From: Straminergon stramineum
Taxonomy: Eukaryota; Streptophyta; Bryopsida; Hypnales; Calliergonaceae
DNA: 64,000 bases
NCBI GenBank assembly: GCA_963920665.1
Contig: OY987266.1
Coordinates: 2,919,001-2,983,000, forward strand
Direction of reading: 5' to 3'
Shown here: positions 53,665 to 64,000 of the stretch, piece after piece
Numbering within the stretch: the first letter of the stretch is position 1
How the letters are laid out: every line of letters begins with the position of its first letter
The notes under the pieces: model-generated
Database searches by the model: none
Told to the model about the DNA's origin: nothing
The model's input: the letters and a program-made list of their open reading frames with translations, nothing else
Translations under genes and position numbers: made by a program

Positions 53665-54788
53665 TATTCTTCTGTAATGTTGAAGCATAATCAGGGTCTT
53701 CTTCCATTTCCTGCAAGTCTTCTTGGTCTCCATGAGTGTCACTTTCAACATCAGTGTCAACAGATCCCAAACTTTGGCCACCACTAGGTAAATCATCAGA
53801 GTTCGTCTGCTCAGAGTCACTACCACCTCCACTTGATGATGAAGCTCCAGAATCAATTGCGGTCTCTTTTCCCTTTCGCTTCTCTCTTTCAGTCCTTTCA
53901 ACTATTTCTTCTACATCTGATGAATCGCTCGATGAACGCAGTACCCTCTCAAGCCTACCACGTGGTACACTAGTTTCTGCTTCAGAAGGATCATAATTAG
54001 GCGATTGCTCTCCCATACTCAACACTGGCGAGGTTCTCTGTTCAGCTGAAGTGTTTGCACTGTTCACCGTCACTATTTTATCCCCATACATCAACTGCAA
54101 TGTATTATATACAAAATTTGTGCGTGTTGTGCCGCCTTCCATGATGATAATTTCATTGCCCAAAAAACCATTCTCTAAAATCCCCGGAATAGCCATTGTA
54201 ATGCCCAATGTCACCAACCCCCAATTCTTAGGTAGATACATCTGTACCATCCTCTTCAACTCCATTGGTGTCCTCTCCAGCTTGTCTTCAACTCGTGGCA
54301 TCACTTCTCCGCTCCAAGTGTCTTGAAATACCACATCTAACTCCTCTATACTGTGAGGAAGGTTCTCCATAAGCCCACTTTCATGCGGATATTGCATAAT
54401 GATGGTAATGTCCCCCACTGCTTGTACTACTCGCTATAGTTGCTCACCATGACGTAGATCATGCACATATGATGAAACAGTTTGTCTTTTAAATATCCAT
54501 GAATCCTTCAATGAATGACTACTCTCTGGCAAAGACATCCTCGATTGCATTGCTTCGTCAAAGTACACACCCGGTGGAAAAAGAAATATGGCGGTCCACC
54601 GTAGAATTGAAGACATCCAATGTTGAATTTTATGCATCACTTTGTTGTAATCTTCACTTGACCATTCTCTATCCAACCCTTCTGAACCACCACGTCTGCA
54701 ATCAAAAATCCACAAACACGGTTTTCCCAATTCAATGTAATCATCCTCAAAAAACCCTGCTTTACACCTCACGTGCACCGATTCTTCT

Positions 54789-55885
54789 TGTCGCGCCCCT
54801 TACCACCTTAAGCTCACTTTCCAAACCCTTAACACCTTAGTGCCACTAAGGTTCACGCTCTCTTAACACTGCACATGCCACGCACCCACAATGTTAGGTT
54901 CCAATTCAAGTCACGGGGTTCCCCATTCCTCCGTGACTCCCAATCCTTTCCTTCCAATACTTAACTCCCACAAGACACCGAGCATGTCATTTGATGACAT
55001 GGGGCGGAACTTCCATTGATGTTCAAGCACTCGGTGAGGCACTACTTCCACCGGTGCTAACCGCCCTTGAATGGGACCCAACTCCCCACTAGGCCCAATC
55101 CAATTCATTTCGGGACTCACCAAACGGGACTCACACCATGGCCTAGTGTGGAGTGGGACACCACCCAACCGGTATCAAGGAGTGCCCAAGCACTCCATGG
55201 TAACACACAAGTGGTGGTGAGGCTCCAACACTAACCTCACCACCCGGGGCCACTTAGGCTCACCATGGCACCATCCGGGAGTGAGGAGGGAGACCACCCC
55301 TCCTCATAGTACTCTCTGCGGGATTCGGCAGCCCCCCCATACTAGAGGTCACCGGGAACCCCCAAGATGCACCCCATCTTGGAAGACCACCCATTTCTCC
55401 CGATTCGCACTACTTTGGGACTCCCGAACTTCCACCCGGCATAACTTTGCGGTCCAGGATCCAAATCGCACATGCGACCCCATTTTCGACATCTACGCGA
55501 CGCGTAGATGCTGATGGAGTACTCACTTGCTCCATTCGGACAATAACTCGCAAAGATATCGCTCTCCAAAGATTCGGGACACTCCCGACGCGGCCAGGGC
55601 ACTCCCGGCGCGACCGGGACACCCCTAACTTTGAACGCCCATAACTTTTGACTTGCAAGTCCAAATCACGCGTTCTTTGGACGGCTAGAAGCGTCTTCTC
55701 AAGACCTTTCCAAGCACGTATCACACGCCCCCAAATTCGTCCGGATCAGAGCACTACATCGCTCTGATCGCTCGGGACTCCTAGTCCCCCTCACCTCATC
55801 TCTTGCAAGGCTTGGGGAGTCACCCCCAATGTCCCCCTTGCTCACCAAGGTGGCACGGGCACGCCTTGTGATGAGGGTCGTGACA
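54789..55885. mobile_element. Solo LTR (1,097 bp) with 5-bp target duplication
   Basis: It starts TGTCGCGCCCC and ends GGGTCGTGACA, so it has the TG...CA termini and an imperfect terminal inverted repeat (TGTCACGACCC on minus). The 5 bp CTTCT is present directly on both sides (54784-54788 and 55886-55890). Composition is clearly more GC-rich than the flanks. There is no retrotransposon coding region, so this is a solo LTR left by recombination. It lies inside the coding frame of the minus-strand pseudogene. Orientation and Gypsy/Copia class are not resolved. Confidence 0.88.
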
Positions 55886-58709
55886 CTTCTCTTCCTTGGT
55901 GATGGACTACTGAAAGTGCAACTTACCAATCCCATCGTGCATTGGAAACATCCTCGACATCCCGATTATAGCCTGTATAACCTCTGCGACCAGCTCTGAT
56001 ATCGATAAAGTGTTGCCTAACAAACGTTGGAATCAAATGATCAATACTGCTCAATGATTGAACCGTCTTCACAGTTGGAGAACACCACAAAGTTTTTGAA
56101 TCAATATCTAACGTCTTCCCCATCAATGTGAATTGCCTTCCTCCATCAGATCCATACGTGCTTGCATCTATTGCAAAGAAATCATCCATTGACAATGGAT
56201 TCTCATCCTTTGCCTTGACCTTCAAAAATCGAATTTGATTCCTCACTACATCCTTTCGCTCCACACGATCCACTACATAAGCTACAGTACCTTTAGGGGG
56301 ATTCAAAGAGGTTGCATTATTGAAATAGTATTGTTGAGAAGGTCGTCTTCCATCAACCACTGACTTTGCTGCCATTAGCTTCACCACACGTACATAGGTC
56401 TCTTGAGAGACTCTACTCAAAGGTCTCCACTAGGTCTTCTCCATCCTCTTCCTCTTAGGATTCCCATCCACTGTGACATCCAAATTGTGCTCTCTTGTCA
56501 TTTTCTTCCACTTCTCCTCTGACTTCTTGCTAAAAAACAACTTCCCTTCCTTATAGTCTTTGCACACCTGCAATATTGCTTGATATGCCTCCTCATCTTC
56601 ATTCCAAGCGTGCCTTGTGTAATCAATCATTTTTTTGGACAACTCCCCCAATGACCTACGTTGTGGTAAGTCTTGACTCCAATGCAATGCACTCGCTGCC
56701 ATTGTCAATGCCTTCGCTCGATATGCATCATCAACTCGTGCAGCAACACTAGGACTTCCACAAGATTTCCAAATGTCACGCAGCTTGATTAGATTTTCAT
56801 AGTACGTGGTGAAAAACGTTTGGTCAAACTTCCTTGCATTAATTCTAACCGACGCTTCTATGTAGAACTGTGGGTTGTTGTAGACCACAAACTTTGCTTT
56901 CCTTCTTGCAAATTGCTTCAAGTACTCTTCCTCACTGATTTTGCCCTCTTGATAATCGTATTGGGCTCATTTACAAGCACCTAAAATATGTTGCCCATCC
57001 ATTGGCTCCCATACGATATTATTTTCCAACCACTGAGTCTGCACCATACTCCTTGGGGTAGATGGATCTGCACAGCAGTGTGTCAAAAATGCAACCTCGA
57101 ATTCACGTGCAGCACCTTCATGACTAAAAGAAACCTCCACTTTCTCTAGTTGTCCTTCATCATTGACATTCTCATAATGATATGCAATTGGACGAAGTGT
57201 AATTGCACTAATTCCTTCAGCTTCAAATTCCTTCAAACGTTGTTACATCTCAGTCACTCGCCAATCCATTAGCGTTCTGTGGTTTGTCTCTGCATTTAAT
57301 ACATCATGGATACTATCAATGTTTGCATTGAAAAATGTACCCTGCCCCCAAATATATCCCGCCTTGTACTCAGTCTCTGTAGGAAAAACCACTGGTGGTT
57401 TTGTAACACTTCGTAACAATACACTAGTACATGCTTGCTCAGGCTCTTCTTCTGTAGAATCATCATCATCCACTGCATGAACCCCATTATTGGCTACAGG
57501 AGGAGGTCCTCCTATCATTATTCTTTGATGATGCCTTTGTACTGCACTACGAGTGCGAAGGCTTTGCTCTTCTTGAGACCCCATTTCCACTATGTGAAGC
57601 CTTTGATGTTCCTCTTCAATGTCTTGCAATGCAGAATGGTCTTGGGCTACAACTCGACCTCGTCCTCTACCAGTACTTTGTCCTCTATTAGCACCTTGTC
57701 CTCTGCCAGTACTAGACCTTCCAACATTTGTATTAGACATCATAACTCCTGCCCTGTTCATTTGGATTCCTGAGCCAATTCTTCGAACTCTTGATCCTGA
57801 TCTAGTTTCTATGATTGTTCTTGGAATTGTAGTGTCACTTTCAATTACAATTCCTGTAACACCCTGTTGTTCATTGTCTTCATTTGCTTCAAAACCACTC
57901 TGTTGTGGTTCAATAGATTCCTCTCCAAGCTCATCCTGCACTAATGAAGGAATAATTGGTGCATTGCTTTGTAATAATGCCTCTTCATGCCTTCCATGTT
58001 CATTCTCTCTCAAAGGCTAAACTTCAACACTTGTTGTTGCAGAAACAAGACGTTGTCGATGTGTTCTTTGCCTTTTAGAAACATCCCTTTCATCTGAATG
58101 AGTTTCACCTTCTTCTTCTTCGACAACAACACGCTTCTTGTTCCTTTGAGACACTGGAATCCAATTTTCTTTCACTGGAGCTGCATATAGCCGATATAAA
58201 TCATCTGTATCCTCAGGTTCTGCAGGAACAGGCTGTTGTTGGACTGCAGTAGGGTCATTTCTTTAAAGCTCCTCATAGCTTTGAATCTGCACATACCGTT
58301 TACGTGCTTCAAACAATTGTTGAGGGTTTGAGTCCTTGAATTTCTTAACAGATTCTCCTCTTCGAATCTTCAAGTCATCAGACATAGTTTTCCAGAATTT
58401 CACCAACGTCTTCAAACCATGCATAGGAGACAAAACAAGAACAAGCTCTGCTGGAATTGGTGCCATCATCAATCGCTTCCTCAATTTGTACTTTTCAAAG
58501 ACCATTTCACTGTTGGTAACAGCCACAGTGAGTCCTTCATCAATAGTGCCTGCGACGCTCTCAATGACTCCATATGAGGTTCCCAGAGCACTCCAATATC
58601 GCCCTTCTTCAATTGGGAAGTCAGTGAGCCATAATGAAGGCTTCTCCGCACCATTCACTACTTTCCACCATCCATGCTCCAACCACTTCGAATGGACCTT
58701 CGGTGCCAT

Positions 58710-61700
58710 GATGTTCTACACATGAAAATAAAAGTGGAATTCTATAATTGAAAGAATATTCAAATTTGGTAAACAGTACAACAATTACTAATATACTACT
58801 GAAGATCGTTCGTAGTTAGTGGTTTAACCAAAACAACTTCTACCATATAGAACCCAATATGCAATTTTTTTGTTTTCCTAGTCTTCAAGACTTAATAGTA
58901 AAGTTTGTAAGAAATGCATGAACGTCACTTTGGAACTTGTACACCTCACTTCTATGAATAAAAGCATCCAAAATCTTCAATATTAACGAACATGAATAAT
59001 ATGTGGACATCTATAGTGAAAATACAATAACGTTAAATGTAAATGAGGTCATCATCTTCAACAACAACAACAACTTAACAGAAAGTTTTGTAATTCAATA
59101 AACACAGAGGCACCCTTTCTTTTTCAATATCAACAAATTCCGTCCCCAAACTTTCACCACAAAATACTATGGATTGCATCAAAGTGCATGAAAACCACTT
59201 CGACAAAGCTATGAACTTCTGAAACTCCTCCCACCTAGTTTTCTACTATGCTATATAATATCATATGGTTTTTTATATTTTCTAGATAGAAATTGCCAAG
59301 TAGATCCCTAAATAATTTAAAAGCCAATTCCCAATGTCACAATTTTAAAAAATTGTTTGCGATAGGTTTGCTTTGAAGTTAAACAAAATGCAGTACTATG
59401 TCCTCTTCCAAAAAAATGACTACAGAAAACGATTCGGTTGAAGTACCCAATATGTAAGTTTTGGTTACTAAAGAGGGAATCAATTGCCACTCAATATAAG
59501 TAATCGTGTTGGTATTTCTATATGATTTTTTGTTTGAGCTTCTACACTTTTACTATACAAAGAAAATGAAAGCACATTCAACGAAAGCATATTTAGCAAT
59601 ACTTGCTTTCTTAGCAATTAATTGAACATCGAAATCAAATCCTATAAGTCTCAAGTTTTTCATACGAAATAAGTACGTACAAGGTATACTAGTATTTGCA
59701 ATGTTCAAACTATGAATGGCATCTTATTGAAATGACAAGGAAAAGACACGTACGTCATAGAGGCCAATAACTATAGTATGTTTGTACATGACAAGTATGA
59801 AGTCATGGAATGCATTATCTGTGGAACTTTCCTTTGAAACTCTCGTGGTGTGCACTTCTAAACAAGGACCTCATCTTATAAATACAACATTTAGTTATGG
59901 ATGTTGAGCTATAATAAATTCAAATCGACTAAGTCTTATATAGTACAAAAGTAATATGGAATGTTTTTGATCATTTTATTTTGTTCAATGTTGAAAAAGA
60001 TAACTATAATAAAGAAAAGAATTGATAAAGAAATTTCAAGACAACAAATATAAAATACAATAAAATAGATTGGAATAAATTAAAGTAATACAAGGAGTTT
60101 TTATTCAAAAAATTATCTTCAAATAATCTTAGAAGAATTTCAAACAGAAGTATAGTAGGAGAATCTAAAATTAAACTATAATACAAGAGAACTAAGTAGT
60201 TTCCAAATTAAAGAATTTTAAATCATTATGCATTCAAAAAATGTATATAATACAAGGACGAAAACTAAAATTATAATTAACTTATAACAAAATAAGATTA
60301 GAATTTCAGAAAATATAATGCAATATCATGATGAACTAAAGTAGAAAACAAGAAATTCAAATAAAACTACAACACATTAATTTGAAATTAAAACATAAGG
60401 CCAAAGCTTCAAATGTACTTCTTATGTAATTAATTTAAATTGAAAAAGAAGACCAAAAATTTGAATGTCATCAATGTGTAATTAATTGAATTTGATGTAC
60501 ACATAATGAAGGTCACATCACACTCATCGAAAACCAAAATTCTAATTGAAATTTATAGAATACAAAAGCAAAATGAAAATTCAATAAAAAATATAAGATA
60601 TTCTTCAAGAATGGTCCCCAAGTCCTCACTATGTAACACTTTGTAGACAAGCAATACACGTTCTACAAATTTTGACTTTCATGTATACGAACTACTCAAA
60701 TAGCACGTTCCATAACAACCCTAAATCAATATAGACAACACACCTAAGAAGGTATTAGTCGTTTCATAATATGTTTCAGTGCACACTAGTATTGTCAAAA
60801 GTTTTAGGATATGATATCTTCTCTTCACTATCACAACTACTGAAGCTTTGTAATATAATTCTTCCTACTCCTACAAGTGCTCAAGCAATGAACTTCGGTC
60901 ATATTGTGATCTACAAGTTAATACTAATTGACTACATAATTACCTATTTGCAAATTACAAATACACCAAGATGAATCCACTTGACTCATATGTAGGAATA
61001 CATTAGTCGTATTGAACCTACTTCATGTAAGAAATAAATGAAGAGATTTCATACTATATTAATGGAGTTGAAAACTATCCCAATGGGTTTTTTTTGCATA
61101 TAATTAATATTAGAACACCAATTTCACTGATTTACATTTTATTTTTGGACTTCATTATTTTCATATGAATGTAGTGTGTTAAAATTTTGCCATGTTCTAG
61201 TACTACATGTTTACAGTGGTGCTCAGGATTCCATACTTTTTTGACCTCAACATTGTTCATTTTAAAGACTACTTTTAACATAGGTGAGACCCGGTTACTA
61301 GAATAATTTTATTAGATTTTCTTCTCCATTGTACAATCATAATTGGAGTGTATTATAAGTTTTGGACGTCTGTAATGATTTCAATGTTTCTTTCAGTTTT
61401 TCCTTGAGTGAATGAACTTCACAAGAGCTACTTCTATTATGAGAGTATTGGGTTTGTTTGCCATGGTCTTGGTCCTTGTATTTAAGGCTACAAATCAGGA
61501 AGTACTATCTTAAAATACTAGGAAACGTTAAAACTTTGCACACTTTTCGAGGTGGTCATTTACTGAAGCTTAGGATTAGGGCTTTAAAAAATTTTAAAGA
61601 ACAATTTGTAGGTCTGAAGTGAAAAGACAGGTTCTACAGTACAAGAACTATGTTGTGCTTTATTTTCTTTGGGATTACAGAGACATTAATTCACAACTTC

Positions 61701-63059
61701 CAGTAGTGAACCACTTCAGGACCGTGTAATTTTGGAGGACCTTGAACGTGCGGGAGAAAACGATCTGGGAGAGACAGCGCTTAGAGACGATTTTCACCCG
61801 AGGTCAATTCTAACTCTTTTTTTGGTCCATGTGAGCCGCCGTGAGCCCATGATGATCCACTGAATCAATTCGTCAAGTTCTTGTGTTTGTTTCAACAGGG
61901 TTTTCCTAGAATGACAGAGGACGTAGAAAGAACATGAGGTCATCGACCAATTCCCGTAGAAGAGCAAATTCAGTCGCTGGAAGTTGGTAGCAGTTGAAAC
62001 GAAGTCCAGAACAAAAAATCACAAATTGCAGACATTCATCGCATCACTAGCTCCGTGGATACAAACCAGATCTTCTAGTAAGGCGTTGGTCTACGTATTT
62101 CTTGTTTGCATTACTTGTCAATTTCTTCTCTTCTAGTTTCTCATATAGGTCGAGATTGATGTACTAGACTGGACGCAGATTCTCTCGCTAGTCTAGAACA
62201 GTACTTCTCACGCGAACTATGAAGGCAGAAAACATACAAAACGGTGAAGGTAATGCATCTCTGCCGAACTACGTCTCGTCATCACTAGCGCTCAGCCAAA
62301 TTCTATGTTGTCATTAGTTGCTTGCAGGTTTGAGACAAGTGCTTCAACATTTACAAAGTTGAAGCTGGTTACTACTAGGTTCAAATGAAGTTTCTACTAG
62401 GTAGTGACGTTCGATCTTCTGATTTGCTAGCCTAATGTCGTGTTGAAGTAACATTAAATTGTATGAATCTATTTCCTAACAGTACAAGAAGGGCAAATCT
62501 GACCTTCCACGATGTCGCTAATTCCGCAAACTGAGATTCAAGAGAGTGGCAGCAGTGCGCAGAGAATTCCAATTTTCAACAGCAGAGAAAGAAACCAGGC
62601 TTGACAAAGTTCAATTCATTCCTATCGTTAGTCGTTCCACCAGTTCCCCGAACACAAACCAACTTCATCAAATCCAGGAGAACTTACGGCAACTATGAAA
62701 TTGAAGCGGCAACTGTGAAATTGAAGTAGCAATTGCGAAATTGAAGCAGGAACAGCTGGTTGCAGACGATCGATTAGAATTCCACCTGACTTCGTCGGAC
62801 TTCGCAAGGACACCCTGCCGCGCAGCTATAACTTCAAATTCGTTGGACTCTGCGAGGACACCCTGGCGCATTAGTAATATCACAGTGTAAGACAACAGAA
62901 TATATCGAAGGCAGAGGACAGACTACGGTGACCAAACAGAGGACCGCGTGGAGCGCAAAGCAAATTCAGCGGACCAGATAAAGTGGAAAAGGAAGCGCAG
63001 AGATTCTCCTCCACAACTCAACAATAATTGATTTCCAATTGCGAGGTAAGCACACTTAC
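58710..63059. other. Intergenic region, no supported gene
   Basis: 58710-61680 is strongly AT-rich without recognisable coding. Just upstream of the pseudogene ATG, read on minus, TTTTATTTTCATGTGTAG resembles a 3' splice site, so a leader intron once existed perhaps. From 61.7 kb GC content rises and many short inverted and direct words appear, but no family-like exon could be assembled. It could hold further introns or 3' exons of the minus-strand gene that starts to the right. Confidence 0.45.
62688..62747. repeat. Three tandem 20-bp repeats
   Basis: Three copies of a unit like GGCAACTRTGAAATTGAAGC, exactly 20 bp apart, diverging progressively rightwards. The length is not a multiple of three and no coding function is evident. 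Confidence 0.85.
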
Positions 63060-63722
63060 CTACTTTGCCGCACTTTCGCGCTTTCTCCAGAAATTGAGTA
63101 GCACCGTCTTCCACGTCGCACGAGAAAATAGCATCACCGAGGGCCACCTGTACAATCAATTCCAGCAATGAACAATGCGCTCTAGAGGAATTAGAACAGT
63201 GACCCTCCACGCGCGCGGAGGGTCACTGTTCACTTGTTTTTCATCATTCCGCAATGTTCATTACGATTGCGGTCAAGGTTTGAGAAGTCCCGATGAACAG
63301 TGACCCTCCGCGCGCGCGGAGGGTCACTGTTCATCGGCGCTGGTCCTACTTTTTTCTACAATTTCACCTCTTTGGTAGGAGATGGCGACATATACAAATT
63401 TTTCAAGACTTAGAGTCACGCAAGTAAGAAGATGAAGTTTGATTAGGGTTACCTTCACCTCGCCAAGCGGTGACGGAAGCTGCTGATCGTCCCAAGCCGT
63501 ATGACCCTAAACAATCGAGGTGCTTCCTGTGATTCAATTACAAATGATGAGCTAATCGCGCATTCTTTAGCACATACGGGAATTTAGATGCGGGTTGGAG
63601 CAAGCACGATTTAGTATTTCGGAATTGAAGAAGCAAGTTTGTGCACGCACCTCCTGCTTGCGGTTGCTGGATGACGTTGCTCTGGCGCTGGGCAGCTTCA
63701 CCTCCACATTAGTTTGTACTTC
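63060..63722 (-). CDS. Internal exons of an unrecognised minus-strand gene (partial)
   Basis: Three exons with good splice signals keep phase: 63722-63651, 63506-63453 and 63147-63060 (donor gtaagtgtg). They encode about 71 residues including VEVKLPSARATSSSNRKQE, GHTAWDDQQLPSPLGEVK and DAIFSCDVEDGATQFLEKA. The N-terminal part presumably lies beyond 64000. The exon after 63060 could not be found, because the next donor has no convincing in-phase partner. I do not recognise the family. This is supported only by splice sites and the non-random peptide, so it may be a noncoding transcript or a fragment. Two strong palindromes lie in the intron between the second and third exons. Confidence 0.4.
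63193..63230. repeat. GC-rich hairpin, copy 1
   Basis: Arms of 15 bp (GAACAGTGACCCTCC and its complement) flank an ACGCGCGC loop. It lies 95 bp upstream of a nearly identical but fully palindromic copy. Confidence 0.9.
63291..63336. repeat. Perfect 46-bp palindrome, copy 2
   Basis: Each half is CGATGAACAGTGACCCTCC followed by an alternating CG core. The whole is its own reverse complement with no mismatch. The same arm sequence occurs at 63193-63230. The spacer between them also contains a short dyad (CGCAAT...ATTGCG near 63250). Confidence 0.95.
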
Positions 63723-64000
63723 CTATCGAAAACAGTGATGTAGCAGATCAGCTGATAAGATTCTTGCAAAGAGGAGAAACTCTTGCGGAAAGCATATTTT
63801 TGAATTGACATACAATTGCAAGTAGTAAATTTTGATTTGAACATTCCATCCTCATGGGTAGATTCACCAATGCTACGACCAATCTCTTATTTGATTATTT
63901 GTTTATTTGTTTGTGTCCCCATTGGGGTTTGAACCCTAGTCTCCACCATTACAATGGGGAGTCTTTGCATTCTATGAACCTACTTCCCTTCAATGTTTAA

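Larger units (their letters stand above)
53069..58709 (-). pseudogene. Decayed single-exon gene: ParB/Srx-like segment plus N6/N4 DNA-methyltransferase-like C-terminus
   Basis: One minus-strand frame runs from the ATG at 58709 to the stop at 53069. It is broken by in-frame stops at 58263 (TAA), 58017 (TAG), 57243 (TAA), 56967 (TGA), 56430 (TAG), 55923 (TAA) and 54434 (TAG), and by a solo LTR at 54789-55885. Omitting the LTR and one 5-bp duplication leaves 4,539 nt, exactly 1,513 codons, with no frameshift. In order: an N-terminal domain I do not recognise (58709-58270), a charged linker with an RG-rich patch near 57650-57720, then a ParB/sulfiredoxin-like segment (about 57220-56800) with WEPMDGQHILGACK. 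A helical region and a C-terminal part follow, where LWIFDCRRGG (near 54700) and LERTPMELKRMVQMYLPKNW (near 54250) sit where methyltransferase motif IV and the region before motif I would be. The catalytic DPPY and FxGSGTT residues are absent. The tail is acidic with 17-aa repeats. The domain calls are inference; the frame continuity is read directly. Confidence 0.75.

Noticed and set aside
53446..53901. A 151-codon minus frame rich in Gln and Lys
   Set aside because: It is a shadow of the 17-aa repeat array and acidic tail read in another phase.
55342..55735. Open frames of 65-104 codons on both strands in the GC-rich stretch
   Set aside because: They lie wholly inside the solo LTR, overlap one another, and look like no known protein. 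High GC lowers stop frequency by chance.
55900..55925. A GTAAGT donor suggesting the 55.9-54.8 kb stretch is an intron
   Set aside because: No acceptor near 54790 restores phase with it, whereas the TG...CA ends, the CTTCT duplication and exact frame restoration support an LTR insertion.
62628..62895. Minus frames with repeated Ser/Phe words
   Set aside because: They are produced by the 20-bp tandem repeat and have no splice-supported connection to the exons at 63.1-63.7 kb.

Overview
This is nuclear DNA of a land plant. Its genes carry many GT-AG introns, have plastid-type leader peptides, and are plant-type family members (gamma-tubulin complex protein GCP5, an RD19-like cysteine protease, a plastid START-like protein). 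They lie among long AT-rich intergenic tracts full of short decayed transposons. The gene-poor layout would suit a bryophyte or another non-seed plant, but that placement is a weak inference.

Layout. 0-3.7 kb: intergenic, with a fold-back MITE, a G-rich tract and a long inverted repeat. 3.7-7.7 kb: a divergent pair, a Clot-type thioredoxin (minus) and a plastid-targeted tRNA-binding-domain protein (plus), sharing a 555-bp promoter with a microsatellite and twin G-boxes. 7.7-10.4 kb: two abutting TTAA-ended MITEs. 10.5-19.0 kb: a complete 22-exon GCP5 gene (about 1,218 aa). 19-28 kb: AT-rich DNA with a dead mariner-like transposase. 28.3-31.1 kb: a six-exon coiled-coil protein of unknown function. 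31-36 kb and 38.6-47 kb: intergenic DNA with several copies of two TTAA-ended MITE families (A, about 0.58-0.95 kb; B, about 0.22 kb). 36.4-38.6 kb: a complete RD19-like papain-family protease. 47.0-51.4 kb: a plastid SRPBCC/START-like gene on the minus strand. 53.1-58.7 kb: the most unusual locus. 63.1-63.7 kb: internal exons of an unrecognised minus-strand gene, next to two GC-rich palindromes.

The unusual locus is one ancestral minus-strand reading frame of about 1,512 codons. It is interrupted by seven in-frame stops but by no frameshift, and is split by a 1,097-bp solo LTR with a perfect 5-bp target duplication. Taking out the LTR and one duplication copy restores the frame. The protein has a ParB/Srx-like segment (DGQH motif) followed by a C-terminal part shaped like an N6/N4 DNA-methyltransferase core whose catalytic motifs look replaced. 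That domain order is known from phage and bacterial ParB-methyltransferase fusions. I infer a prokaryote- or virus-derived, possibly mobile, gene decaying in a plant genome.

Exon structures were assembled by hand from splice sites, reading-frame phase and family similarity. No alignment or search was run.
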